From the NCBI GenBank assembly GCA_964463285.1, contig CAYXBB010000005.1, positions 5,180 through 69,179 on the forward strand: a stretch of 64,000 nt of DNA, read 5' to 3'. Origin of the DNA: JAAZLS01 sp964463285. GTDB lineage: Bacteria > Bacillota > Dethiobacteria > DTU022. How positions within the stretch are numbered: the stretch's first letter is position 1; each line of letters begins with the position of its first letter. Positions 24,789 to 32,139 of this stretch are shown piece by piece. The position numbers were made by a program, and so were the translations under genes. Under the pieces are notes generated by a model that was not told the origin of the DNA, did no database searches, and worked only from the letters and a program-made list of their open reading frames with translations.

Positions 24789-24817
24789 TTGACAATCCTA
24801 TAAATTTATGTTAAAAT
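24789..24817 (+). promoter_or_regulatory. veg promoter
   Basis: A consensus TTGACA (24789-24794), 17-bp spacer and TAAAAT (24812-24817) precede veg, which in Bacillus also has a very strong vegetative promoter. Confidence 0.85.
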
Positions 24818-24853
24818 TTTGCTGTTTATAGTAAATAAAAGGTGGTTTTAGAA

Positions 24854-25120
24854 TTGACGGGGAAAGATGTGTTGCGTGAGATTCGCAAACAGCTGGAACC
24901 TCATGTAGGAGAAAGGATCAGGCTTAAAGCCAATCGGGGGCGCCGTAAAACCTACGAAAAAGAAGGGGTTCTAGAAAGCATATATCCTTCTATATTTGTA
25001 ATCAGGGTAGACGAGCCCAACTATTTTCAACGGCTTTCTTTTACCTATGCAGATGTTCTTACGGAGACTGTAGAGTTGACATTTGGAGAGGGAAAAAGGC
25101 GCCGCTCGGCCAGCCTGTAA
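24854..25120 (+). CDS. veg: Veg family protein
   Basis: Veg is a small conserved Firmicute protein linked to biofilm regulation and spore outgrowth in Bacillus. The TTG at 24854 has AAAGGTGG at spacing 8 and gives 88 aa beginning T-G-K-D-V-L-R-E-I-R. GTG 24842 is a possible alternative. Signature segments are H-V-G-E-R-I-R-L-K-A-N-R-G-R-R-K and V-L-E-S-I-Y-P-S-I-F-V-I-R-V-D-E. It has its own strong promoter and terminator. Confidence 0.92.
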   Translation: MTGKDVLREIRKQLEPHVGERIRLKANRGRRKTYEKEGVLESIYPSIFVIRVDEPNYFQRLSFTYADVLTETVELTFGEGKRRRSASL

Positions 25121-25153
25121 TAACTTGCAACTATATAACACGTATAACATGTG

Positions 25154-25186
25154 AGCCGGAATTGCAATGATCCGGCTATTTTTTTT
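25154..25186 (+). terminator. veg terminator
   Basis: AGCCGGA (25154-25160) pairs with TCCGGCT (25171-25177), followed by an AT8 tail. Confidence 0.9.
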
Positions 25187-25286
25187 GAAAATCATAACAA
25201 ACTCGCCATGAAATCTCGGGATTAAAATCTGCTATTTCTCTTAAACTAAACTGCCACCAAAAATCATAACGCAGGAGTTGATATTG

Positions 25287-25469
25287 ATGGCCAGACGGCG
25301 GCCGGTTATGTCTGAGGAGCTGAAGCAAGAAATCGCCGAAGACTTGGGCGTGCTCGACCTGGTCCGCCGGGAAGGATGGGGTAGCGTTCCTTCCCGGCAG
25401 TGCGGCAATATCGTTAGAAAAGCTATCGAAAGAGCCGAGCAATCACTCCCCAATAAAAATCATAAATAA
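25287..25469 (+). CDS. Alpha/beta-type small acid-soluble spore protein (SspF-like)
   Basis: This DNA-binding spore protein follows veg, as sspF does in Bacillus. ATG 25287 (the frame is open from TTG 25278) follows GCAGGAG and gives 60 aa: A-R-R-R-P-V-M-S-E-E-L-K, I-A-E-D-L-G-V-L-D-L-V, G-W-G-S-V-P-S-R-Q-C-G-N-I-V-R-K-A-I-E. The G-N-(I/M)-V and helix-turn-helix layout match SspF rather than the major SspA/B type. Expression in the forespore is expected from the family, but I could not find a convincing sigma-G site. Confidence 0.88.
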   Translation: MARRRPVMSEELKQEIAEDLGVLDLVRREGWGSVPSRQCGNIVRKAIERAEQSLPNKNHK

Positions 25470-25478
25470 AGGTGGCCG

Positions 25479-25500
25479 GTATGCCCCGTCAGGGGCATAC
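25479..25500 (+). terminator. Terminator-like hairpin after the SASP gene
   Basis: GTATGCCCC (25479-25487) and GGGGCATAC (25492-25500) are perfect 9-bp arms with loop GTCA. The T tract does not follow directly; a GTTTTT lies about 15 bases further. Confidence 0.55.
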
Positions 25501-25657
25501 TGTCATTAATAAACGTTTTTAGTGACCAAGGTTATTATTGGTTCCATGTCTTAGGATATACCCTACCGGTTTCCGGGATTTCTTCCCACTGAATAATCCA
25601 GCTTTGTACCGGAAAAAATACCGTAAAAATAAAAAAACATATAGGCCAAATTAGGAG

Positions 25658-25750
25658 ATGAGTGCGGTGCGCGGAAAACGCAGCTTGATTGTCCAACTCT
25701 TTAAATTTTGCCGGGCCCTGTTGAACAAAATAACTCGTCGCCGGAGGTAA
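25658..25750 (+). CDS. Possible 30-aa basic peptide upstream of ispE
   Basis: An open frame from ATG 25658 (or GTG 25667, which is 9 bases after TTAGGAG) runs to TAA 25748. The product is short, hydrophobic in the middle and very basic (starting S-A-V-R-G-K-R-S-L-I-V, ending K-I-T-R-R-R-R). No family is recognised. It may be a real small membrane-associated peptide or a leader ORF for ispE. The upstream 25501-25650 shows nothing I can name. Confidence 0.3.
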   Translation: MSAVRGKRSLIVQLFKFCRALLNKITRRRR

Positions 25751-25764
25751 TATTTAAAATCGGC

Positions 25765-25830
25765 AAATTCATCTATTCGAAAGGCGGAACCTAAGCAGGA
25801 ACCCTGTTCCCCGTTGGCGAATATTTCTTG
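25765..25830 (+). other. Structured-looking ispE leader
   Basis: This stretch is GC-richer than its flanks and holds motif-like segments GGCAAA, CGAAAGG, GGCGGAACC and AGGAACCCTGTTCC (a GGAAC/GTTCC mini-hairpin) just before the ispE start. It resembles the style of a riboswitch core. It lacks the conserved strings of cyclic-di-GMP, ydaO, SAM or other classes I know, so no class is assigned. Confidence 0.25.
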
Positions 25831-25845
25831 GGAAAAGGGCATGTC

Positions 25846-26724
25846 ATGAAAATCGCCGCTCCTGCAAAAATTAATTTGGGACTTCAAGTATTTGATCGCC
25901 GCCCGGATGGGTATCACGATCTGGAATCTATACTGCAACAGATTTCCCTGTCTGATTGTTTAACTTTTCAGGCGACACAATCCCCCGGGTGGTGTTTTGA
26001 ATGTTCCCACCCCGAAATTGACGGGGAAGACAACCTGGTCTGCCGGGCTGCCCGGTTGCTGGAAAAACTGGCGGAGAAGGAACTACCCGGGGTAGCCATA
26101 ACCCTATTCAAAAATATTCCCATAGGCTCCGGGCTGGGCGGTGGAAGCAGTGATGCTGCTGCGGCTTTGCGAGGGCTAAATATATTCTGGAAATTAGGGT
26201 TCTCTTTTCGGGAGCTGGAGTGTCTGGGGGCTAGTTTGGGTTCAGACATCCCCTTTTTTTTACAAGGAGGCACTGCTTTGGCCCGAGGCAGGGGGGAGAT
26301 AATAACTCCATTGACGCCCCTTCCTTTTTTTTGGGTGGTCCTGGCTTTACCTCCCCGGTTAAGCATATCTACCGCTTCTGTATATGGCTCCCTTGATAAA
26401 AACATTTCTTCCGTACCTTCACTTGATATTTTGCGGGGGGCTATCACCGGGAACCGGCGGGAGGATATTTTAAACTGGTTTAACACAGGAGAGGTTAACA
26501 GCCTGCAACCGCTGGTGCTGAACCGTTATCCCCGCCTTTGCCGGCTACAAAATAGGATGAAGAAGCTAGGCCTCAAACCGGTAATGTCCGGGAGCGGCCC
26601 TGCATTTTTTGCATTAACCGGTAGTTACCTGCTGTCCAGTGAGGCAGCGTTGGCTCTTCAGGCAGAAGGTTACCGGGCTATACTGTGTTGGACTGCACAA
26701 GAAACCGCTATTAATTACTATTAA
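25846..26724 (+). CDS. ispE: 4-diphosphocytidyl-2-C-methyl-D-erythritol kinase
   Basis: IspE is the GHMP kinase of the non-mevalonate isoprenoid pathway. ATG 25846 gives 292 aa beginning M-K-I-A-A-P-A-K-I-N-L-G-L, the usual start, with the conserved lysine and asparagine. The ATP-binding loop P-I-G-S-G-L-G-G-G-S-S-D-A-A-A (about 90-104) and the C-terminal M-S-G-S-G-P-A-F-F are intact. The frame is open from TTG 25828. Confidence 0.96.
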   Translation: MKIAAPAKINLGLQVFDRRPDGYHDLESILQQISLSDCLTFQATQSPGWCFECSHPEIDGEDNLVCRAARLLEKLAEKELPGVAITLFKNIPIGSGLGGGSSDAAAALRGLNIFWKLGFSFRELECLGASLGSDIPFFLQGGTALARGRGEIITPLTPLPFFWVVLALPPRLSISTASVYGSLDKNISSVPSLDILRGAITGNRREDILNWFNTGEVNSLQPLVLNRYPRLCRLQNRMKKLGLKPVMSGSGPAFFALTGSYLLSSEAALALQAEGYRAILCWTAQETAINYY

Positions 26725-26747
26725 CCTAGCAAAAAGGAGAACATGCC

Positions 26748-27521
26748 ATGTTTGAGGCGGTGGTGCTAGCGGGGGGAGAAAGAAATGATCCGCTGGCTTT
26801 GCAAGAAGGTGTCCGTAACAAGGCTTTTATCCCCGTTCAAGGCCGCCCGCTGGTGGGCTACATACTATCTGCCCTTACCCGTTGTCCCTCCATCCGAAAA
26901 ATAATAGTGATAGGTCCGGAGGAAGGCTTAATTGAACTGCGGGCTCAAGGATATTTATTTACGGCAGTTCCGGAAGTAGGATCAATGTTGGAAAATGTTG
27001 CCGCGGGATTAAAGGCGGCAGACCCGGATAGCCTTTGCCTTCTAGCTACCGGAGATATCCCTCTGGTTAACCCCGAGATGCTGGAAAAATTTATGGCGCT
27101 ATGTGCTCCGCACACTGCCGATTTTTATTATCCCATTATTTCCGCGCACAGCTGCCGACAAAGATTTCCCCGCACCAGCAGAACCTGCATCCATTTACGG
27201 GAAGGTACTTTTACCGGAGGAAACCTGGCGTTGATCAGGCCTTCCTGGTTTAACCGCAGCCGGAACCGCCTGAATACGTTTATAGCTTATCGCAAACATC
27301 CCCTCAAGCTGTTTAGGATACTTCCTTTCTGGTTTATTATAAAATTTGTATTCCGGCGCCTATCGGTTAAAGATTTAGAATCATATTTGTCGCGGATACT
27401 AAATCTTACCGCTCGGGCTGTTCCCTGTTCCTTTGCTGAGCTGGCCACTGATGTGGACAAGCCCAGCGATTTGGAGGTGGTAAAGGGGGAACTAGTCGGT
27501 TGGCAAGAAATAGGTTTTTGA
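26748..27521 (+). CDS. MobA-like NTP transferase family protein
   Basis: This 257-aa nucleotidyltransferase-fold protein begins V-V-L-A-G-G-E-R (the nucleotide loop) and has K-A-F-I-P-V-Q-G-R-P-L-V-G-Y. An A-T-G-D-I-P-L-V segment carries the metal-binding Asp. The C-terminal half has a hydrophobic, basic segment (L-F-R-I-L-P-F-W-F-I-I-K-F-V-F-R-R-L) that may touch the membrane, unlike MobA. The product is unknown; a role in glycan or lipid precursor synthesis is possible from the neighbours ispE and glmU. It fills the place held by purR-yabJ-spoVG in Bacillus. Confidence 0.82.
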   Translation: MFEAVVLAGGERNDPLALQEGVRNKAFIPVQGRPLVGYILSALTRCPSIRKIIVIGPEEGLIELRAQGYLFTAVPEVGSMLENVAAGLKAADPDSLCLLATGDIPLVNPEMLEKFMALCAPHTADFYYPIISAHSCRQRFPRTSRTCIHLREGTFTGGNLALIRPSWFNRSRNRLNTFIAYRKHPLKLFRILPFWFIIKFVFRRLSVKDLESYLSRILNLTARAVPCSFAELATDVDKPSDLEVVKGELVGWQEIGF

Positions 27522-27619
27522 ACCTGCGTTTATATAATCCCTTTCGGGTAAAACATTTTATCAAAATCAGCAGGATTTTAAGCGGTGTTGCCGAAGAGCT
27601 AAGCCTTAGGGTACAGTAA
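27500..27619 (+). CDS. Possible 39-aa peptide overlapping the NTP transferase end
   Basis: TTG 27500 follows AAAGGGGGA at spacing 9 and opens a 39-codon frame that runs across the end of the previous gene to TAA 27617-27619. The peptide is basic and amphipathic (L-Y-N-P-F-R-V-K-H-F-I-K-I-S-R-I-L-S). No family is recognised. The overlap and ribosome binding site make coupled translation possible. Confidence 0.3.
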   Translation: MARNRFLNLRLYNPFRVKHFIKISRILSGVAEELSLRVQ

Positions 27620-27667
27620 ACGACATGCCATATGATAAACTGGTTTTTGAGGGTCGAAATCAGCAAT

Positions 27668-27715
27668 TTATTTTTCCCAAACGGCCTGTTTGACAGCACG
27701 TTTTTTCTTAGTCAT
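27668..27715 (-). CDS. Possible 15-aa peptide with perfect ribosome binding site
   Basis: On the minus strand an AAGGAGGA is followed at spacing 5 by ATG (27713-27715) and a 15-codon frame MTKKKRAVKQAVWEK, then TAA. The ribosome binding site is one of the best in the window, yet the frame is tiny and highly basic. It could be a leader peptide, a toxin-sized product or the remnant of a longer gene. A palindrome overlaps the ribosome binding site upstream. Confidence 0.35.
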   Translation of the reverse strand: MTKKKRAVKQAVWEK

Positions 27716-27724
27716 AGGTATCCT

Positions 27725-27761
27725 CCTTATGTAAATCCTTTAAAAGGAGTATGACATAAGG
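27725..27761. repeat. 37-bp interrupted palindrome over a ribosome binding site
   Basis: CCTTATGT (27725-27732) and ACATAAGG (27754-27761) are perfect outer arms, with TCCTTT and AAAGGA inside (27736-27748). On the minus strand the left arm covers the AAGG of the ribosome binding site for the 15-aa ORF, so a hairpin would hide it. It could also be an operator. Confidence 0.5.
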
Positions 27762-27803
27762 GGGAAGAACTGTTCAGGTGGGAACTATTTGACGGTTACG
27801 TAG

Positions 27804-27825
27804 GGGCAGACGACTCTGTCTGCCC
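27804..27825 (+). repeat. Hairpin upstream of glmU
   Basis: GGGCAGAC (27804-27811) and GTCTGCCC (27818-27825) form a perfect 8-bp stem with a 6-base loop and no T tract. The remainder of 27826-27988 has a second short hairpin (TGGAC/GTCCA near 27861-27875) and a TATAAT at 27888-27893 without a matching -35. Confidence 0.45.
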
Positions 27826-27988
27826 GAATATATGCAGGTTTTCTTGATATATGCAATGGGTGGACCGGGGCGTCCACTACTACAGGATATAATTTGTTCA
27901 GCTTGAGATTCAAACCACCAGGTGAGCATAGAGGTACAGATTTGGGAATGTGCCGATCTTGGGCTGACGTATATTTTAGGGGGCGGCG

Positions 27989-29389
27989 ATGAAAGAATTA
28001 TCTGTGGTGGTACTGGCGGCAGGGGAAGGCAAGCGGATGTGCTCTGAGCATCCTAAGGTGCTACACCCTATCTGCGGGCGTCCCATGCTTTGGTATATTT
28101 TAGAAAGCGCTTCCTTTCTTACCGACCAGGTATTTATAGTTATCGGGCACGGCGCCCCTATTATTCAAAAAACGCTGGGGACCGGCTGGAAATATATATT
28201 ACAGGAGAAACAGCTGGGAACAGGGCATGCGGTAGTGCAGGCCCTGCCCGGGCTGCCCGCCTCAGGCAATTTGTTGGTTTTATGCGGAGATACACCGCTG
28301 CTGGAAACCCGGCATTTACAAGAGATGTTAGAACGGCATGTGGCGGGGGGAGCAACGGTAATGACCACCCGGATCCCCGATCCCACCGGGTACGGCCGGA
28401 TTATTCGTGACTCGCGGGAACAGGTGGAGGCTATAGTTGAGGAGAATGAGGCCACAATTGAGCAGAAGAGCGTTAAGGAAATCAGTACCGGCGCTTATTG
28501 TTTTGACCTGGAGCGATTAACCGGCTTTCTTCCAATGTTGGAAAATGATAATGCCCAACGAGAGTATTATCTGACCGATGTAATCTCGCTGTTTAAAAAA
28601 CATGGATATCCTGTTCAGACTTATCAGCTTACTGATTATCGGATAGGGCTGGGGGTAAATGATCGATGCCAGCTTGCAGAAGCAACGGCAATATGGCGGA
28701 AACGCATTAACCGGGCCCTGATGGCGATGGGGGTCACCATCATCGACCCAGAAACCACCTATATAGATTACGGGGTGAAAATCGGGCTGGAGACGGTGAT
28801 CTGGCCTCAGACCGTTATCGAAGGGCCGGGTACTATAGGTTCACATTGCCAGATCGGCCCCGGTACTCACCTGAAACAGGCGATACTGGAAGAGGAGGTA
28901 ACCGTAAGACAATCGGTAGTGGAACAAAGCCTAATTGGATCCCAGTCGGCGGTAGGGCCGTTTGCCTATATTCGCCCTGGTTGTCATCTGGGGTCGCGGG
29001 TTAAAATCGGGGACTTTGTAGAGGTTAAGGGCTCTAACCTCGGAGAGGATACCAAGGTGCCCCACTTAAGTTATGTAGGGGATGCCGATATCGGGGAACG
29101 GGTAAATTTAGGAGCCGGAGTGATCGTGGTGAATTACGATGGTCGGCGCAAACACCGCTGCCTGATTAAGCCGGATGCTTTCATAGGATGTAACAGCAAC
29201 CTGATTTCTCCGTTAACAATTGGGGAAGGTGCGTTTATCGCTGCCGGTTCCACTATCAATAAAGACGTTCCCGCCGGCTCATTGGCCCTGGCCAGAGCCG
29301 CACAAAACCTTTACCCGGGTCGGGCATCCAGTCTGATTGCCCGAAAATTACCACCGGGAAAAAATAATTGCTATCACCAGGATACCTGA
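27989..29389 (+). CDS. glmU: Bifunctional UDP-GlcNAc pyrophosphorylase / GlcN-1-P acetyltransferase
   Basis: GlmU makes UDP-N-acetylglucosamine for the cell wall. The 466-aa protein has the N-terminal pyrophosphorylase motif L-A-A-G-E-G-K-R-M and Q-x-Q-L-G-T-G-H-A-V, and a C-terminal left-handed beta-helix with hexapeptide repeats. The acetyltransferase residues are in F-V-E-V-K-G-S-N-L and N-Y-D-G-R-R-K-H-R. It is followed by prs, as in Bacillus (gcaD-prs). Confidence 0.97.
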   Translation: MKELSVVVLAAGEGKRMCSEHPKVLHPICGRPMLWYILESASFLTDQVFIVIGHGAPIIQKTLGTGWKYILQEKQLGTGHAVVQALPGLPASGNLLVLCGDTPLLETRHLQEMLERHVAGGATVMTTRIPDPTGYGRIIRDSREQVEAIVEENEATIEQKSVKEISTGAYCFDLERLTGFLPMLENDNAQREYYLTDVISLFKKHGYPVQTYQLTDYRIGLGVNDRCQLAEATAIWRKRINRALMAMGVTIIDPETTYIDYGVKIGLETVIWPQTVIEGPGTIGSHCQIGPGTHLKQAILEEEVTVRQSVVEQSLIGSQSAVGPFAYIRPGCHLGSRVKIGDFVEVKGSNLGEDTKVPHLSYVGDADIGERVNLGAGVIVVNYDGRRKHRCLIKPDAFIGCNSNLISPLTIGEGAFIAAGSTINKDVPAGSLALARAAQNLYPGRASSLIARKLPPGKNNCYHQDT

Positions 29390-29425
29390 GAGATTAACAA
29401 ATACTCACAGGGGGCTAGGAGAAAG

Positions 29426-30370
29426 GTGCCAATCAACAACAAACTAAAAATTTTTAGTGGTAGCGCCAACCGCCGGTTGTCTGAGGAGATAGCCGGGTGT
29501 ATAGGAGTGCCTTTGGGACAATCTGAGGTGATCAGGTTCAGTGATGGGGAGATTTCGATTAATATTAAAGAGAGTGTACGGGGCTCCAATGTATATTTGA
29601 TTCAACCTATATGCCCGCCGGTTAACGAAAATATGATGGAATTGTTAATATTAATCGACGCACTAAAAAGGGCTTCTTCCAAATCCGTAAACGTGGTTAT
29701 ACCTTATTACGGCTACGCCCGGCAGGACCGGAAAACACGGGCCCGGGATCCGATTACCGCTAAACTGGTAGCCGATTTGATTACCGCTGCCGGGGCCAAC
29801 CGGATTGTGGCCATGGATCTTCATGCCGGGCAAATCCAGGGGTTTTTTAACATACCATTTGATCATCTTACCGCTATCCCCATTTTGGCCAATTATTTTA
29901 GTTCCAAAAACATTGAATGCGGAATAGTGGTCTCTCCCGATTTAGGGGGACTTACCCGGGCTCGCCAACTGGCGGACAGGCTGGCATTGCCGATTGCGGT
30001 TATTGATAAGAAACGGGTGGCTCCCAATAAAGCAGAGATCATGAATATTATTGGATTTGTTCGTAATAAAACTGCCATCCTGGTAGATGATATTATCGAC
30101 ACTGCGGGTACCATTGTGCAGGGAGCTGAAGAATTGGCCGGCCAGGGGGTGCTGGAGATATATGCCTGTTGCACTCATCCGGTGTTTTCAGGACCCGCCC
30201 TGGATCGCCTCCGCAACTCCCCCATAAAACAGATAGTCTACACCAACACCATACCGGTTCAATCGGAACTTGAGAATTTAAAATTCAAATCGCTGTCAGT
30301 AGCTCCTTTGATCGGGGAGGCGATTGTTCGCATTCATGAAGAGCGCTCGGTAAGCGAACTGTTTGATTGA
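29426..30370 (+). CDS. prs: Ribose-phosphate pyrophosphokinase
   Basis: Prs makes PRPP from ribose-5-phosphate and ATP for nucleotide, His and Trp synthesis. The 314-aa protein has F-S-D-G-E, the Y-G-Y-A-R-Q-D-R-K flexible loop, the M-D-L-H-A-G-Q-I-Q-G-F-F motif, and the PRPP-binding loop V-D-D-I-I-D-T-A-G-T. GTG 29426 follows AGGAGAAAG. Confidence 0.97.
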   Translation: MPINNKLKIFSGSANRRLSEEIAGCIGVPLGQSEVIRFSDGEISINIKESVRGSNVYLIQPICPPVNENMMELLILIDALKRASSKSVNVVIPYYGYARQDRKTRARDPITAKLVADLITAAGANRIVAMDLHAGQIQGFFNIPFDHLTAIPILANYFSSKNIECGIVVSPDLGGLTRARQLADRLALPIAVIDKKRVAPNKAEIMNIIGFVRNKTAILVDDIIDTAGTIVQGAEELAGQGVLEIYACCTHPVFSGPALDRLRNSPIKQIVYTNTIPVQSELENLKFKSLSVAPLIGEAIVRIHEERSVSELFD

Positions 30371-30371
30371 T

Positions 30372-30401
30372 TTGACAAAAAGTTGTTAGTTAAGATATAA
30401 T
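30372..30401 (+). promoter_or_regulatory. rplY/ctc promoter
   Basis: TTGACA (30372-30377) and TATAAT (30396-30401) with an 18-bp spacer start right after the prs stop codon. Confidence 0.8.
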
Positions 30402-30438
30402 GTTCATTCATTAGCAGTATATACACGGAGGCAGCAAT

Positions 30439-31104
30439 ATGGAACATTTAGCTCTACAGGCGGAGCTACGGCCGCCAATGAACAAGGGGCAGCTAAAACA
30501 GCTTCGCCGGGAGGGAAAGATCCCCGCGGTGGTTTATGGCCGGGGAAAGAACAACCAAAACCTGCAGGTAGAAGGACGAAGGCTTAACCAGATATTGTCC
30601 TCGGAGGGCGGCAACGTATTACTGGATCTGCAGCTTGATTCGGCAGCTACCGGAACAGAAACGGTGATGTTTAAAGAAATCCAGCGCAATCCTATTTTGA
30701 GGGAACAAATATTGCATGTTGATTTTATCCGGATTTCCATGACCGATCAAATTGAGGTGGAGGTACCCCTGATCTTTACCGGCGAATCGGTAGGGGTTAA
30801 GGACGAGGGGGGGTTGCTGGAAATCCTAATGCGTGAGATTACTATAAAGTGCCTGCCCGCAGAGATTCCCGAACATATTTTGATCGATGTATCGGAGCTT
30901 AAGATTGGGGACAGTATTGGGGCCGGCAGCTTGCAGTTGGATGAAAAGTTGGAACTGGTTACCGATCCCGATGAACTACTGGTTCAGGTGTCCGTGGTCA
31001 TGGAGGAAGAGGAAGCAGAAGAAGAGGTAGAAGAAGAGGTAACGGAGCTTCCAGGAGAAGGGACGGCGGAACCGGAAGAAGAAAAAGGGGAGCCGGCATC
31101 TTAA
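30439..31104 (+). CDS. rplY: 50S ribosomal protein L25 / general stress protein Ctc
   Basis: This two-domain L25 (TL5/Ctc type, 221 aa) binds 5S rRNA. The N-terminal L25 domain includes R-R-E-G-K-I-P-A-V-V-Y-G and H-V-D-F-I-R-I. The C-terminal beta domain ends in an acidic tail of about 40 residues, mostly Glu. Its own promoter separates it from prs. The order prs-ctc-pth is the same as in Bacillus. Confidence 0.95.
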   Translation: MEHLALQAELRPPMNKGQLKQLRREGKIPAVVYGRGKNNQNLQVEGRRLNQILSSEGGNVLLDLQLDSAATGTETVMFKEIQRNPILREQILHVDFIRISMTDQIEVEVPLIFTGESVGVKDEGGLLEILMREITIKCLPAEIPEHILIDVSELKIGDSIGAGSLQLDEKLELVTDPDELLVQVSVVMEEEEAEEEVEEEVTELPGEGTAEPEEEKGEPAS

Positions 31105-31172
31105 AATTTCTGGAGGCAACGGCCCGAAAAACCTTTGGCCAGGTATCGGTTTGGCACGGGGGGAGTCGGTAA

Positions 31173-31730
31173 TTGTTTGCTATTGTTGGCTTGGGCAACC
31201 CGGGCCGGGAATATGAGGGAACCAGACACAATGCCGGCTACCGGGTCGTGGAGGCACTGGCCGGCGTGCTTTCTGCCGATTGCCCATTCCGCCTCCGAAG
31301 GTCAATCTGTGCCACTGCCAGCTATGCCGGGAACAGGGTGTTATTGGTGCAGCCTATAACCTATATGAATTTAAGCGGACAAGCGGTAGCTGAACTATTC
31401 CGGCAATACCGTCTGGACTTCGGGAACCTGCTATTAATACATGATGAGTTGGATCTTCCACTGGGGTTGATTCGCCTTAAATCAGGGGGCGGCAGTGCCG
31501 GACATCAGGGAGTTCAATCGGTTATAGACAGTATGGGAAGCCCGGAGTTTTTGCGTTTGAGATTCGGAATAAGCCGCCCGCCGTTGATGCAGGAAGCAGC
31601 TTCCTATGTGCTGCAGCGCTTTTCTTCCCCGGAACAAGAGATGGTGGATACTGCGGTGCAGGTTGCGGTGGAAGCGGTTAAACTGCTGATCAAAAAAGGC
31701 CCGGCGGCGGCCATGAATAAATTTAATTAA
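31173..31730 (+). CDS. pth: Peptidyl-tRNA hydrolase
   Basis: Pth (SpoVC in Bacillus) releases peptides from peptidyl-tRNA. The 185-aa protein begins F-A-I-V-G-L-G-N-P-G-R-E-Y, with the catalytic His in R-H-N-A-G-Y. It has the Y-M-N-L-S-G-Q-A-V and H-D-E-L-D-L-P-L-G motifs. TTG 31173 has GGGGGGAG upstream. Confidence 0.96.
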   Translation: MFAIVGLGNPGREYEGTRHNAGYRVVEALAGVLSADCPFRLRRSICATASYAGNRVLLVQPITYMNLSGQAVAELFRQYRLDFGNLLLIHDELDLPLGLIRLKSGGGSAGHQGVQSVIDSMGSPEFLRLRFGISRPPLMQEAASYVLQRFSSPEQEMVDTAVQVAVEAVKLLIKKGPAAAMNKFN

Positions 31731-31814
31731 TCCGCTTTGTTAGGAGTTTGTATTTTGTACCGGAAAATTGCACGTATCACTTGGTTACTGCGTAAGTTAA
31801 AAGTATCGATCAAA

Positions 31815-32105
31815 AAAGCATCTTTAAGGCTATGATGAAGGAAAGTAAACCGGGGAATCCTTCCCCTCAGAGAGGCCGGGCCGCAGGCTGAAAGCCCCCG
31901 GGAAGGGCCTGGTTGAAGTTCCCTCCGGAGCTGGGAGCTGAAACCTCGGTTTGGATCGGGGCCAGTAGGCTCTACCGGTTCTTCTCCGTTAACGGAAGGG
32001 GGTATCGGCAGTGTAAGATAGTTGCCTGTACCTGTCAAGAGGGTGGCCAAACCAAACAGGGTGGTACCGCGGAGTAAAATCCGTCCCGCAAGGGGCGGTT
32101 TTTTT
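31815..32105 (+). promoter_or_regulatory. T-box riboswitch of the aroF-pheA operon (probably tRNA-Phe)
   Basis: A full T-box leader lies before aroF. Stem I runs from about 31815 with the distal AGAGAG (about 31870). A likely specifier TTC (Phe) is at 31919-31921, after GAAG and before CCTCCGGAG. The T-box/antiterminator AGGGTGGTACCGCGG is at 32058-32072, and the terminator CCGTCCC/GGGGCGG with seven T is at 32081-32105. Uncharged tRNA would bind the TTC and GGTGG bulge and prevent termination. A Phe specifier fits an operon for DAHP synthase and prephenate dehydratase. I read the T-box as certain and the specifier as likely. Confidence 0.9.
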
Positions 32106-32139
32106 ACATATTAAACAGGCTACGAGGAGGTTGGAAGAG

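Noticed and set aside
25765..25830. Cyclic-di-GMP-I riboswitch before ispE
   Set aside because: GGCAAA and CGAAAG are present, but the invariant GACGCAAAGCC segment and the P3 stem are not.
25651..25938. Minus-strand 95-aa frame across the ispE leader
   Set aside because: No ribosome binding site, no family resemblance, and its first third is the antisense of the conserved ispE N-terminus.
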